A DNA stretch of 64,000 nucleotides from Medicago truncatula. Taxonomy: Eukaryota > Streptophyta > Magnoliopsida > Fabales > Fabaceae. The stretch covers positions 6,086,001 through 6,150,000 of the forward strand of contig NC_053043.1 in NCBI RefSeq assembly GCF_003473485.1, written 5' to 3'. The notes below the pieces were generated by a model, which had not been told where the DNA came from, did not search any database, and saw only the letters and a list, made by a program, of their open reading frames with translations. A program made the translations under genes and the position numbers. Position 1 is the first letter of the stretch, and each line of letters begins with the position of its first letter. Positions 24,346 to 36,931 of the stretch are shown piece after piece.

Positions 24346-24472
24346 ATTAGTCATTCTAGGGTGTAACTTGTTTTTTTTTGGGTGTGACTAGCACCAGTCC
24401 AATTGTTATGGTATTCTCCAAAAAAATACAACAGCTAATAAAAAATCCAAATTCTCTAACCCTAATTCATCC

Positions 24473-25592
24473 ATGGAGTTGTTACCACCACCACCATCAT
24501 CTTCTGCTACTTCATCATCGAATTCGATGCCAATACTCGATTCGAGAGAACGAAACTGGCTGGATCTTCCACGAGATGCAGTCTTATCCATTTTCCAGAA
24601 GCTTCCCACCATTGATATTCTTATTCGCACTCCCAGGGTTTGCACTACGTGGCGCAAAATCTCCAAAGACCCTTTCCTCTATCGTACCATCGACATGTTT
24701 GATCTTGGCTACATCAGGTATTTAGAGTGTTTATGTCATCGCGCCATTGATTACAGCTGCGGCCAAATAATCCATATCAACATCAACTATTTTTGTACCA
24801 ATGATCTTCTCCGCCACATCGCTGATAAGTATGTTCCACTTTCTTCTGCTCTTTCGTTTGATATTTCACAAATGTGTGTGTTTCATTGATAATGTAAAAC
24901 CACTTATAATTTCCTCAAAACTATTTATAACTTTGGATGGAGGGAGTATACTCTAGAGACTGAATATCCAAGAGTGATTTTTTATTATTTTTTTGTTTGA
25001 GTGTGATACTTTATTAAAAGCCAAGTTTAGTTTTCATAAATTTTGTCACTTGTCTGGGAAAATTCATTTATCTCTTAATGTTAAAAGCCAAGTTTTCATA
25101 TACTAATATATTATTTTACTCATCTCCTCTATTATTAAAGATAGCAATCTCAGTAACAGTAAGCAGTGGATTTTTAGGTAGCATTGATGTGTAACAAAAT
25201 ATGCTCTTGTTGTTTTGCCATTTTACAGTGCAAGTCATCTACGACGCCTTCATCTTGCATGTTGCTATAGGGTAACAGATGAAGTATTGTGTGAAGTTGC
25301 TGAAAAATTTTCTCACTTAGAGGAACTTGATATATGTATTAGCGGCTTAGCCATTTGCCCTCTGAAAGCAATTGGCCGATGTTGCCCTCGATTGAAAACC
25401 CTTGAATTCAGAATCATAGAGCGGGGTAATCCAAGTGACGATGATGAGGAGGCATTTGATATTGAGCTAAACATGCATGGGTTCCGTCGTCTCCAGCTTT
25501 TCAGAGACGAGATAACTAATAAAGGTTTGCTGGCTATTCTTGATGGTTGTCCTCACCTTGAATATCTTTATATGCGTCAAGGATTTTGGTAG
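24473..25592 (+). CDS. F-box/LRR protein gene 1, C-terminally truncated
   Basis: Exons 24473-24828 and 25229-25592 join (phase 2, GT-AG) to encode 239 aa. The F-box (about residues 27-70, ERNWLDLP to DPFLYRT) would bind SKP1 in an SCF ubiquitin ligase; leucine-rich repeats follow (LRRLHLACC, LEELDI, LKTLEF). The family is F-box/LRR-repeat 23-like. Its three tandem relatives are 325-332 aa and end in a long acidic tail. Here a deletion of roughly 25 bp after the MRQ codons shifts the frame to an early TAG, and the decayed remainder of the tail can still be followed to about 25718. It may be a pseudogene or a short product. A MULE lies just upstream. Confidence 0.75.
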
Positions 25593-25720
25593 TGATGTAA
25601 ATAACATATCAAGTATTTAAGTTTTCTATATGATGCCACTATAGATTTTTTGTCTGAAGATGATTATGTCTGTTATAAATTCTCAGATGAAAGTTCATAT
25701 GATGATAACTATTATTGACT
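25593..25720 (+). pseudogene. decayed 3' coding tail of F-box gene 1
   Basis: Sequence such as ATGATGCCACT and GATGATTATG matches the acidic-tail coding region of the paralogues (for example around 34400-34618), but with deletions and stops. It ends at a CTTTTGACAAATTTGAAAC block that is conserved after the true stop codon of genes 2 and 3. Confidence 0.7.
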
Positions 25721-28051
25721 TTTGACAAATTTGAAACATTTCAGTATAGGAAAAATGTGTTACGAATATCTTAATCACCACTCCTCATTGTTTTTCTGTA
25801 ACATTAAGACCATAGAAAAGTCGGGCGCAATTCATTCTATTGAAGTATACTTTAGTACTTTTTAACGATGATAATGAATTGCGATGTTGTTTTAACGAAT
25901 TTGATAGGTGTTCACAGCATGCCCGATTTTTACATGGTCAGATAGCCGAAAGATAATTGATCATTATCTGGTATCTTTGTGAATCACATTCACTCTTTCC
26001 TACTTGTGGTTTACATGTAAAAAAACAATTTCTTTGGCTATATGTTCGAAATTATAGCTTGGTTCTCAACTTCTTTGGAAGGTGCACATGACTATTTTTT
26101 GACCTTGACTTGATCTAGAGTTAAAATTAAAAGGACTAGCATTTTGAAATGTTAGTGTGCTAGTAGACTGCTGATAATTTAGTACTACCATCAAGGGCAA
26201 CTTCTTCAGTGTCTACTTATAATTGCAGTGTAAAACTGCATAAAAATTAGTTGTGTTGGGAATTCGCGTTTAAAACCCAATGTTTTGCCTAACGATGTTT
26301 TTCATATAATTCAAAATTGAGTCAAAAAACAATCCAAGAGCATTTAAGCTTACGTCACGAAAGTTCTATGATCGTTGCTTGGGTTTGCATATTTCCCTTG
26401 CTTCAGATTGAGAAGTCAAAGTCAGTATAACCCGACTCAACGATCAATGCTGAAATTGTTACATTAGATACTTTCATCCGAGTTCAAAAATATTATGCAA
26501 TGTGTGAGTTTCAATCGTCTATACCACTTTGTCTACCAACCAAAACTAATTGAGAAGTCAAAAGAGACTTGTTTTTTATAACGACGGGTTGAATCAGCAA
26601 TATTTTGCTTTTTCATGTTTAGGAGGCTTGTTACAACTTTTGTTAGAAAAAAATTCACATTTTCTATAAAAATAATAATTTTAAAAGTATTGCAAATCGG
26701 AATCTTAATAAAATAAAAAAAACAATTTCAAATGAAAAACTATAAGGGTGGCTTCTCAAAAAATATTTCTTTTAGGAGAGAAAAAATAAGTGTTAAAAAG
26801 TGAAAGATAATTTTGTAGTAAAAAAAAATCGCTTTTATATAGTTGTATGAAAACAAGTTAAAAGTGATTTTTATCAAGTAGTTTAATGATTAAAAAAATT
26901 CATGTTTTTAAGGTCTAAAAATGTGATTTTTACTGTGATAACAAACACAAAACAAATTCTACTTTTTTTTTTTATACATATAAGATCTCAAAAAACTAAT
27001 CTCTAAATTAGTAAATGTCAAAATAGTTTTTTTTTTCAAAATTTGTAACAAACCAATTCAAAACGATATTTGCTTTTCCTAAAAAAAAAAACGATATTTA
27101 ATTTGTTTTAACAAAAATAGTTTGTATGGTTTGATTTAAAATGAAATACATAAAAATGACAGAGATTGAGTACAGGTTCCAACAACATCCGGGCAATGTT
27201 TATAACCGGTATCAGACATATTCTATCTATGTTTTCCACTTCAAGTATCCCATGTCCTAGTATTTCGGTTTTTATCACCTTCACATGGGATGGGACCAAT
27301 ATCCCTTGAATGGCACGGCTGTGTTCGTTGTTGATATTGAAAAACATTCCTTTGGTGTGTATATATATGTTTTATTCCAAAACATTAAATTGATGGGTTT
27401 TTAAATTTAATTTTTTTAGATAAAATATTACTAGCTCTTTAGGAGGAAAAAAATATTAGCTTATTTAGTGTAAAGACAAATGTTAGGCCGACAACTTTTT
27501 TTTTTGGTTATCCAACAACGTATATTTACTGTATAGATATTATATACTTAGTTATTTTCTCTCTTATATTCACATAAATAGTTATAAATAATATATTTTT
27601 ATACTAGTTGTACAGTAGTTATTGATTTTTAGATGTTCGGATAACATTTCAAAAGTTATAAATAATAATACCCCTAGTGGCAGATAATTGCGATTGGCTA
27701 ATATTGTTGTTAATTCCCAACGGAAGTTAACTGTCGTTGGAGGAAACATGATGGTGTGAGAAAAGCAATTTTCATTTTGCAATAGCTAGATAATGAATGG
27801 GCTTACCCAATTATTGTAAGAAGAATTCTGGTTTTCTTCCATAAAAAATTGCTCGCTCCAAACCAAACTTTTGAAAATATCAATGCGTGACTTAAGTCAC
27901 GTATGGTTTATAACCTACCTGAGTTAACTAAGGCACAATTTATAAGCTTAAGTCACGCATGGATAATTACGTCTTTTCAGTTGTGAGCGAGCAAAAACAG
28001 TTGGTAGAGGAGCATAATTGTTATAAAGAACTCGGGATGAAATGGGCCTCA
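25721..28051. other. intergenic between F-box genes 1 and 2
   Basis: The first 700 bp match the 3' flanks of genes 3 and 4 (for example the TAGTACTACCATCAAGG stretch near 26180), so flanking DNA was duplicated with the genes. An open stretch on the minus strand at 27108-27347 has gene-like composition, but I could not assign it. Otherwise nothing is recognised. Confidence 0.5.
27849..27994. repeat. nested inverted repeats upstream of F-box gene 2
   Basis: TTGCTCGCTC (27849-27858) pairs with GAGCGAGCAA (27985-27994). Inside, ATGCGTGACTTAAG (27883-27896) pairs with CTTAAGTCACGCAT (27947-27960), and CGTGACTTAAGTCACG (27886-27901) is itself a perfect 16-bp palindrome. It could be a 146-bp MITE or a bZIP-type regulatory block. 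No clear target duplication is seen. Confidence 0.6.
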
Positions 28052-28072
28052 TAAAAAACTGATACCCATTTT
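28052..28072 (+). promoter_or_regulatory. promoter-proximal block shared by F-box genes 2-4
   Basis: AAAAACTGATACCCATTTT lies about 100 bp before the start codon of gene 2. Close matches lie at 32669-32688 (gene 3) and 36932-36950 (gene 4, diverged at its end). Conservation between paralogues may be simple common descent. Confidence 0.45.
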
Positions 28073-28152
28073 CCATCTCTTTCTTCTTCGGTTCTCGCCA
28101 TTCGTAAAACAAAAATCAATTGTATGAACGGAGAGCACAATCCAATTTATGA

Positions 28153-31100
28153 ATGGGGTCTTTATCACCAGAACCACCATCTTCTTCATTTTGGTTGAAT
28201 TGGAGAGCAGTACTCAATTCCGGAGAACGAAATTGGCTGGATCTTCCAAAAGATGTGGTATTAACCATTTTCGAGAAGCTTGGAACAATTGATACCCTTC
28301 ATCGTGCTCATAATGTTTGCACCACATGGCGCAAAATCTCAAAGGATCCTTTCCTCTATCACACCATCGACATGCCCAATATCGGGACTGACCTTGGCAC
28401 CGACGAGTATTTGGAGCTTTTGTGCCAACGCGCCGTTCATTACAGCTCCGGTCATGTGACCGATATCAATATCGAGTATTTTGGTACCGACGATCTTCTC
28501 CGTCATATTGCTAATTCGTAAGTTCTATTTTCTTCTACATTATCTTCTTTTTTGTTAAATTCCAATTATTTAAGTGTTGCTTTGTGTCTTGTTATGTTGG
28601 TATTGGTATTTGCTGGAGGTATACTATGTTTGGTTGAACAACTTCCGGTGATTGAAACTATTGTGACAATAGGAGAATTGCTAAGGAGTTAACATATCAG
28701 TTTTTAAACACTTAATTGTTTAATTTATGTGTGAAGACTCATTTTGATCCTTTAATGTTGTCTGCATGACAAAAATAAAACCCATTGTAGTGCCTGCCAT
28801 TTTCATATCGGAAATGAATACTCCAACAATTTGGTCCCGGAACTATCACATTCTTCTCTCCAATTAGATCGTGAACTATAGAAATATACTATGTAGGCAC
28901 TAAACTATTATTATTAATCCATCATTTTAGTCCCTCAAATCCCCCTTAAATAGATGGATTTTTAATAGTTTTCGGACTATTTAGTATGATTCTATTGTTC
29001 AAGGACCAAATTGATGGGTTATTCTGCCGGCAATTAATCCTATATTATACTGAATTAGAGACTGATTTATCCCTGGTACAAAAATGTAAGAGACTACTTT
29101 GGGTTTTATTTTTGTCACGTACGAACATTGTTAAGGACCAAAATGGGTCTTCACTCTTACTATATTTAATGGGGAAAATATGGGAGCTTGCACAATTAAT
29201 AGTGTGTTAGTTTTAAAAAGAGATTGTTTAAGTGTCTGTTCCGTAGACATTTGTGACACAAAGAACAAAAGAACGTGTTCCCCTTGTTTTATACTTCCTT
29301 ATCTCCGGAGGTAGTTCCGGAACAAGGGCAAGGTCCAGTGATTAATTGTAAAGCATAATCTATTGAAACTTATTTGTTTGTCTGTAGGAAAAGTAACTAG
29401 AATATTACCGAAGTATCAAATTTCATTTTAAACTTTGACAGGATTTGGTTAAAGGTATATTTTTGTAAAGCTGAAAACATTTTTGAATTTGAAGTAGATT
29501 CTAGAGCAGGGGCGGATTTACCACCCAGCTAGCCTGGGCACGCGCCCGGGCTCTACCCATACTCAGGGGCGGATCTCTTTAGGGACTCATGGAGCCATGG
29601 CATCCATCACGTTTTCTATATATATATAATATTGGGCAAAAATAAACCATAATTTCCCTCAGTTTTGGTGGAAAGGCGTCCGTTCTTTCAGGCATAATGT
29701 CTCTAGTTCGAACCTCTTGCTTCCTATTTTTTTATCGCCTCTGATTTTTAATATTATTCATATTTTATTCAAAAAAGTGTTCCTGTGGGGACTTGAACTG
29801 GCTTCCCCCACATTATAAACAAAATAACCTTACTACTTCATCTACTAACAACTTCTTGTTACACATTGAAACGGTTCAATATATATTACATGCAATTTTG
29901 CCCAAGCTCTAAAATTTCTGGCTCCGCCACTGTTCTAGAGGATAGAAGTTAGTTTAACTAAGAGTGGCAGGAAGGTTTGGACTTGAAGAGGGACATTGAC
30001 TAGTAATGTCCCGAGTCTCAAATTAGCATATAAAATTTCGTATAGAAATGTATAAGGACTTTGTTTAGTAGTAACATGTGTATTAATGAGAAGCACGGCA
30101 GAAGTTTAATTTTGAAAAATGATTGGAAGAAATAGTTACAAAACTCATCCATGTCAGTTCATTCTAGCCATAGACAAAGGTGTAAGTTTCCTGACAAAGG
30201 AAATATCAAATGTAATCATACCATACCTCAAGAGCTACGATACTAATTTATATTTAGGTTTCATAAATTTTGTCACTTGTACGGTGGGTTGTTGGACAAC
30301 GAAAGTTCATGTACCTCATTGTTCTAAGCCAAACTTTTATTTCTATTTGTTTTTTATCAATCTTCTATTATTAGTGATAATGATATTAGTGAGACTTTGT
30401 TTAAAGGATAACAGTAAAGTGTCTTATATTTTAGATTTCATGTATTGTCTATCATATAGAATTGATTTTTATTTGTGTGATTTAGTTATCGCCGAAAGTG
30501 AAAATTTTCTCGTGTTTGCAATACAAATTAGTTTATGGTGCTTTTGTTTATTATAAAATGTTCCTGTGTGGTTTATAAATACAAAATTTGGCATTGCTAG
30601 TAGTTAACTAAAGTTACCATCAAAATATTTTGGTAGTGTAACAATATACCTCCTGTTGTTTTGGCCTTTTACAGTGCAAGTCAAGTACGACGCCTTCGTC
30701 TTTTATGTTGCTATGGCGTAACAGATGAAGGATTGTGTGAAGTTGCTGAAAAGCTTCCTCAGCTGGAGGAACTTGATATAACAATCAGCAGCTTGTCCAA
30801 TGAACCTTTGGAAGCCATTGGCCGAGGTTGCCCTCAATTGAAAACCTTTAAATTCAACATTGAAGGATACAGACGTCCACACTTTGTATGTGATGATGTG
30901 GCATTTTCTATTGCGGAAACCATGCCTGGGTTACGCCATCTCCAACTTTTTGGAAACAAGATGAGTAATGATGGTTTGCGTGCTATTCTTGATGGTTGTC
31001 CTCTCCTTGAATCTCTTGACATACGTCAGTGTTTCAATCTTAGTTTGAGAGGAAGTTTGGGGAAGAAATGTCGTGAACAAATAAAAGATTTACGGCTTCC

Positions 31101-31299
31101 ATATGATGCTACTGAGGACTACCCATTTCAAGTTATAGCTTATGATTATGGATCACCTGATGAAGATGAAGACTACCCATCTGGGATCTCAGACATGGAT
31201 CTTTTATCTGACGATGATTATGAATATGACGAATTCTCTGGGAGTGAATTTTCTGAATATGATTCCGATGGTGTCTATTCTTATGATGACGACTTTTGA
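28153..31299 (+). CDS. F-box/LRR protein gene 2 (FBL23-like)
   Basis: Exons 28153-28517 and 30675-31299 join in phase 2 to encode 329 aa. The F-box (about 24-68, GERNWLDLPKDVVLTIF) should bind SKP1; LRRs (VRRLRLLCC, LEELDITI, LKTFKFNI, LRHLQLF, LESLDIRQC) would bind substrate. A tail very rich in Asp, Glu and Tyr follows (DEDEDYPSG to YSYDDDF). The N-terminal leader differs from genes 3 and 4. The 2157-bp intron is more than twice that of its relatives, partly because of a hAT insertion at 29507-29932. The gene looks intact. Start chosen as the first ATG in frame with the F-box. Confidence 0.88.
29507..29932. mobile_element. hAT-type non-autonomous element in intron of F-box gene 2
   Basis: Ends CAGGGGCGGA and TCCGCCACTG form short TIRs with one mismatch, between perfect 8-bp TTCTAGAG duplicates (29499-29506, 29933-29940). 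The intron of F-box gene 4 keeps the uninterrupted site near 40011-40025 (GAAGTAGATCTAGAGGATT). A second CAGGGGCGGAT start at about 29562 suggests a partial internal duplication or nested copy. Confidence 0.85.
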
Positions 31300-32668
31300 C
31301 AAACTTAAAACATTCAGCACATGAAATTGAAAGATGTGTTGTGATGTGAACATCTTAGTCTCAACTCCTCGTTATTTCTCTGCAACATTGGGATCAAAAG
31401 AAAGATAGCTGGTAATAATTTGTTATCTTTGTGAAACACATTCACAGTTTGCAACTTGTGTTTACCTAATAAATGTAAGAAGCAATTTGGCAATTTCTTT
31501 GGCTTTATGTTTGAAAATCTTAGGATTATAGCCTGATTCCGTACTTCTTCTAAGTTTCGTAAAGTGTAGTTGCCATTTTTTTTCTTGATTTGATTTATTT
31601 AAATTAAACATATTTTTTTATAGAAATTAAAAGAGAATATGTACACATTCCACACACAGTTCAACCCTATCTATCTCTCTCCAATTTGTTTGACCGTCGT
31701 TTTCAATGATGAATTTTACTAACGGTTAAAAGCTGCTTTTCCGGAACTGAAAAAATGATTAACACGGTAGATATGTTGAGGGATTGAGTAACTCTTCTAT
31801 AGACTTTTTTTTTTTACAACTAAATAAATCGATTTTAATCAATTAAGGGTTATTATTCTGTTCGTATATGTACGTCTAGTAAAATAAAATTAAGTCAACA
31901 TTAAACCTTTTTAGATTATATAATCTGCACGAGAGTAATATTGAAAATTTGAAAGACGCGAGAAAAGATATTGTAGTGGGAAAAGAAATTTTCATTTTAT
32001 AAACAAGATATTTGTCTCAAAATAATTTTTATTTTTAGCATTTATCTAAGTCTCAAAATAATTGTCGGTTTAAGATATCAATGCAATATTCATTATTTTT
32101 TCCATTATTATATCTTCTTTTTTTTTTTGAAAGAATTCTTATTTATTGAACTTGATTTAACTTAATTACTTGAATAGAAATAAGCAATGTCGATCTTGGA
32201 TAATTTTGTCATCATCTAATTGTTATTAAATAAGACCATTCAACAATGTTAAATATCGCAATGGGATAAAAAAAAAAAATCCTAAAATTCCAATTAATAA
32301 TAATAATTCATTAGGTCCTTTAGAAATAGCCCGTCAAGTTGGATCACTTTACCGTTTAATAACTCATAATCAAATATCAATAATGAAAAAATTTCAACTT
32401 GAAAAAATAACGGAAAATTTTTAAGTAATTAAATATTATTTAATGGACGAAAATGATAAAATTTTTAAATCCAATCTAGACAATATTGATTACAATTAAC
32501 AAGAGATTTTAGTAAATGATAGTATTAATTTTATTATTAAAATCAACATAATTAATCATTATTTTAGAAATCGTGTACAAACTCTAAACGACTAAAATAA
32601 ATATTTGAACCTCTTTCTTTCAAAAAAATAATAAAAAAAAATAAAAATTATTTGGACCTCTTACAACT
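31300..32668. other. intergenic between F-box genes 2 and 3
   Basis: A 3' flank homologous to that of gene 3 extends to about 31600, then AT-rich unique sequence follows. I see no gene or clear transposon. Confidence 0.55.
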
Positions 32669-32792
32669 TAAAAACTGATATCCATTTTGCATTAAATTCT
32701 CTGTTGATCTCTTTCTCTATCCGAAATTGAAACTAGTACAGAAAATGTAACCGTAAACATTGCCACTACAATCCTCTAACCCTAATTCTTCA

Positions 32793-34618
32793 ATGCAGTC
32801 CTTACCGTCGTCGTCATCTTCCTCCTCGAATTCGAAACCAATAATCGATTCTGGAGAGCGAAACTGGTTGGATCTTCCATCAGATGTCGTATTAACCATT
32901 TTCCGGAAACTTCACACGATCGATCTTCTCCATCGCGCTCATAACGTTTGCACCACATGGCGCAAAATCTCAAAGGATCCTTTCCTCTATCACACCATCG
33001 ACATGCCCAACATCGGTACTGACCTCAGCTCCGACTTTTATTTAGAGATTTTATGCCAACGCGCCGTTGATTACAGCTCCGGCCAAGCAACCGATATCAA
33101 TATCGAGTATTTTGGTACCGATGATCTTCTCCGTCATATCGCTGATTCGTAAGTTCCACTTTCTTGTGCATTTTCATGATTTAATTCACATTCGTATAAT
33201 TCAGTTGTGTCTAGGGTTATGACTAGTTCAGTGATTGAATCTGTTATGACAACAGGAGAATGGTAGTAGGAGTGTAGTTTTGAAAAATGCTTGGAAATTA
33301 TAATTACGAAGCTCAACAATGTCATTTCAATCACGGGTCGTGTCCGACACCAACACCACACCGACACATATAACTACTTTGAATTGTATGATTTTATCAA
33401 ATTATTAGCGGTATGGGCTTGTCGGTGTCCGTGTCCTCTCCGTGCTTCATAGCTCTAGAGTGTCAATATTGATTTACATTTAGGTTTTTTAAATTGTGGT
33501 TTGTTTATAGTTAGATGGAGAAAGTTCATTTATCTCTCATTGTTCATCTCTATTTATTCTTTAATCTATTTTATATAATTCGGAATCATGTTTCTTACTG
33601 CCTGCAACTGAGAACATAAATAGTGATAATCATATTGGTAAGTGGGACTTTGTTTAGAGGGTAACTTATGATGTCTTTTATTTCAGATTTCAGGTACCGT
33701 CTATCTATCATATATTATTTTTATGTGTGTGAGATGTCATTATCGCTGAAAGTGAAAATATGCCAGTGTTTGTTACTTGAATTAGTTTTTGGTGCTTCTG
33801 TTTAGTATGAAATGTTCTTATGTGATATATAAATACAAAATTTGACATTTTTAGATATTTTGCTAATTCCATCATTGATATTTTGATAGTATGGCATCTG
33901 GTTAGTTTGCCAATATATGGTAGATATTTTGGTAACATCTTTGTGTAACAATATGGTTGTCTTGACATTTTACAGTGCAAATCATCTTCAACGCCTCCGT
34001 CTTTTAGGTTGCTACAATGTGACAGATGAAGGATTGTGTGAAGTTGCTGGAAAGCTTTCTCACTTGGAGGAACTTGATATTACAATCCACAGCTTATCCA
34101 ATGATCCTCTAGAAGCTATTGGCCGATGTTGTCCTCAGTTGAAAACCTTCAAATTCAACATTGAAGGTTTCAGACGTCCACGCATGGAATTTGATGATGA
34201 GGCATTTTCTATTGCAAAAACCATGCCTGGGTTACGCCATCTCATGCTTGTTGGAAACAAGATGAGTAAGGATGGTTTGCGTGCTATTCTTGATGGTTGT
34301 CCTCACCTTGAATCTCTTGACATACGTCAGTGTTTCAATCTTAGTTTGAGAGGAAGTTTGGGAAAGAGATGCCGTGAACAGATAAAATATTTACGACTTC
34401 CATATGACGCCACTGATGACTATCCATTTCGAGTTGAACTTCATTATGGTTATGGATCACATGATGAAGATGAAGATGAAGATGAAGACTACCCATCGGG
34501 GATCTCAGACATAGACCTTTTATCTGACAATGATTATGACTATGATGAATTCTTAGGTGGGAGTGAATTTTCTGAATATGATTACGATGACGACTATGAT
34601 TATGATGATGACTTTTGA
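32793..34618 (+). CDS. F-box/LRR protein gene 3 (FBL23-like)
   Basis: Exons 32793-33148 and 33976-34618 join in phase 2 to encode 332 aa. A Ser-rich leader precedes the F-box (about 22-66, GERNWLDLPSDVVLTIF), then LRRs (LQRLRLLGC, LEELDIT, LKTFKFN, LRHLMLV, LESLDIRQC) and an acidic, Tyr-rich tail. The tail contains a GATGAA hexamer run (34464-34487) that makes an extended DEDEDEDED tract absent from gene 2. The 827-bp intron has normal borders. It is closest to gene 2 in the shared middle segment. Start is the ATG at 32793; a longer frame upstream lacks an ATG. Predicted SCF substrate receptor. Confidence 0.88.
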
Positions 34619-36931
34619 CAAATTTGAAACATTTCAGCACATAAAGATGTTTGTGAACATCTTAGTCACCACTCCTCGTTATTTCTCTGCAACATTGGGA
34701 TCAAAAGAAAGTTAGCTGGTAATAATTTGTTATCTTTGGGAAACACATTCACATTTTGCAACTTGTGTTTACCTAATAAATGCAAGAAGCAGTTTTTCAA
34801 TTTCTTTGGCTTTTATGTTTGAAAATTTGTGGATTATAGTCTGATTCTACTTCTTTTATGTTACGTAATGTATAGTTGGCAATTTTTCCTTGATTTGATT
34901 TAAATTAAACATAATTTTTTTTGACGTTTTGATGAAGTCATGGTGAAATGTTGGGTGTGCTAGAGTTAGACTGCTAGTAGTTTAATACTACCATCAAGGA
35001 CCAACTGCTTCGCTGTCCATTTATTATCACAAAACTAGTTGTGATTGGCATTCGCGTTTTGAACACAAGAACTTTAGCTTATGCCACGAAAGATCCTTGC
35101 TTATATTTACTTGGGCTAAATTGTTTGTACACATATTTTTAGTGCGACTTTCCCTTCAAATCATCAAAACAAAAATTATCATTTTTTTTTTCTTATAAAA
35201 CACCAAGTGACTTTGTGTTAGGGTGACATTTAAGGCGAGGGCAGCTGTCCTTCACCGGTGGAGCAACATTTGTAAGACGATCAACCACTTTCTCTTATGT
35301 TAAGGTAAATTTTAGGGTGAGGGCAATAGGATCTTTAACTTCGTTCTACACACTTATTCCCTCCGTATCAAAATATAAGCAAAATTCACTTTTTAGGTTC
35401 ATTCATTTAATGATGTATGTGGTTCATAATATAGACCGCATACATCATTAAATGAATGAACCTAAAAAGTGAATTTTGCTTATATTTTGAAACGGAGGGA
35501 GTATAACACAATCAACCACTTGCTCTTTTTCATTTGCATTTTTTTTGTCAATTTAGGTTAACTCTAGAGAAAAAAAACTTGTGAAAAGTTACCATTGAAG
35601 TACTATAAGGACACATTATCCAATGTTGTATTTACCATGGAGTATGTGTAAATATTCTTGTCTTGATTTCTAAAAATCTGGACCACTAATTAAATCCAAT
35701 GTTGTATTTTCTACTTTGTTTTTTTTCATCAAAGCAAGAAAAATTAAAATGCAAACAGGAGGAGGCCTGGACCTTAATACATCATAGAGCCCCTAAAGTC
35801 CTTAGCCAAGCAAACAAGAAACAAAGAATAAGCATGCCAAGTGCCAACTAAAACCAATGTCAGCTAAATCAAATCAATGCTATGAATATCAGGGAAATTC
35901 AAAGTTATGCTGGATATAGAAAACTACGGGTACACCAAAAGCTAAACCCCCAAAGTTGAATGTGCATCCTGGTGTCTAACAATCTATCTAAACAATCCAA
36001 CTGAGCCAAGTAACACGTAAAGCTCTATGTAGCTGAAAGCAGGGGGAATTCACCACCTTACAAAAAAAAAGGATCTTCATGGTTGAACAACCTTAAATGT
36101 ACTTTTTGGGCACGGGTTCTCATTTTTGCCGAGTTGAAACTAGCAGGCTTCTCTTTGTTTGTAGGTTTCTTCTGTTTCTTGCTGGTTAAAGAAGTGTTTG
36201 GAGATGCCTGGGAAATGTTTGAACCAACATTCCTACCCTCCAAGCCTTCTTAGTCCTTGCAAAAGATTACACCAAATCTCCTCATGGAATTTTTAGAGTA
36301 GTTTCACTTTTTAACATGGCAGCATTGACAGTAAAAGAAAAATTCTTTGGAGGAACAAAGGGGGGAACTCTTGTCCAAGCTCATATAAGCAGGTGAACAA
36401 TAAGAAATATCTAAAAACTGTGATTTTATCATTATTTAAAAGCTCTCGTTCAGTTTCTAAAATTTAAGATATATCAAATATTTCATTTATGTTGCGGTTT
36501 AGTTGGTAAAGTCAAAACTGCAGATCTAATCAATCCATACAGTTGACTCAAGAAATAATTTAAATATATTTTTATTTTTAATTTGTATTGATTCTATTTA
36601 CGGTTTTTGTATTAAGTTGATTTCATTTTGAATTGTGTTATTTGAACATCCATATATGTGACAACTTTTGTGACAATCAAAATTTTACAAAGGAAATGAG
36701 GTATTGGCACAAAAACCAAAGCAAGAGAGAGAAAGTAAAATAAATAATGTGAGTATGAGAGAGAAAGTTATCACAAAAATGGTTGATCAAATATCATTTC
36801 TCTTTGATTTTACACATTCCATGCATATGATGAAAAAGACTAATAATTGAAGATAATTTGGTCTATCTCGTAACACATTTATTTCCCAAAGATTTGTGGG
36901 GGCCAAAGTCAAAACAACAATGAGGGTCTCC
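34619..36931. other. intergenic between F-box genes 3 and 4
   Basis: The 3' flank duplicated with the genes runs to about 35100. A Stowaway-like MITE follows at 35356. The remainder is AT-rich with no convincing frame. Confidence 0.55.
35356..35501. mobile_element. Stowaway-like MITE
   Basis: This 146-bp near-perfect foldback starts TTCCCTCCGTA and ends ACGGAGGGAG, with TA on both sides (35354-35355, 35502-35503). These are the typical ends and target of Tc1/mariner-derived Stowaway elements. Confidence 0.88.

Larger units (their letters stand above)
21910..24399. mobile_element. Mutator-like non-autonomous element (MULE), 2.5 kb
   Basis: Ends GACTGGTGCTAG (left) and CTAGCACCAGTC (right) belong to TIRs of about 41 bp that also include an A-run and a TTACACCC box. 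A perfect 9-bp target duplication, CAATTGTTA, flanks them (21901-21909, 24400-24408); nine bases is the Mutator signature. No transposase is visible. Inside are a 36-bp minisatellite and a second TIR element inserted in that array. The right end lies 73 bp upstream of the first F-box gene's start codon. Confidence 0.85.

Noticed and set aside
24930..24952. GGATGGAGGGAGTA in the intron of F-box gene 1
   Set aside because: It looks like one end of a Stowaway element, but no opposite end is present.
27108..27347. Minus-strand open frame of 79 codons with gene-like composition
   Set aside because: No family recognised, no splice or promoter context; kept only as a note in the intergenic entry.
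30119..30556. A 145-codon frame inside the intron of F-box gene 2
   Set aside because: It lies between well-defined splice sites, is AT-rich and hydrophobic by composition, and parts of it match the non-coding intron of gene 4.
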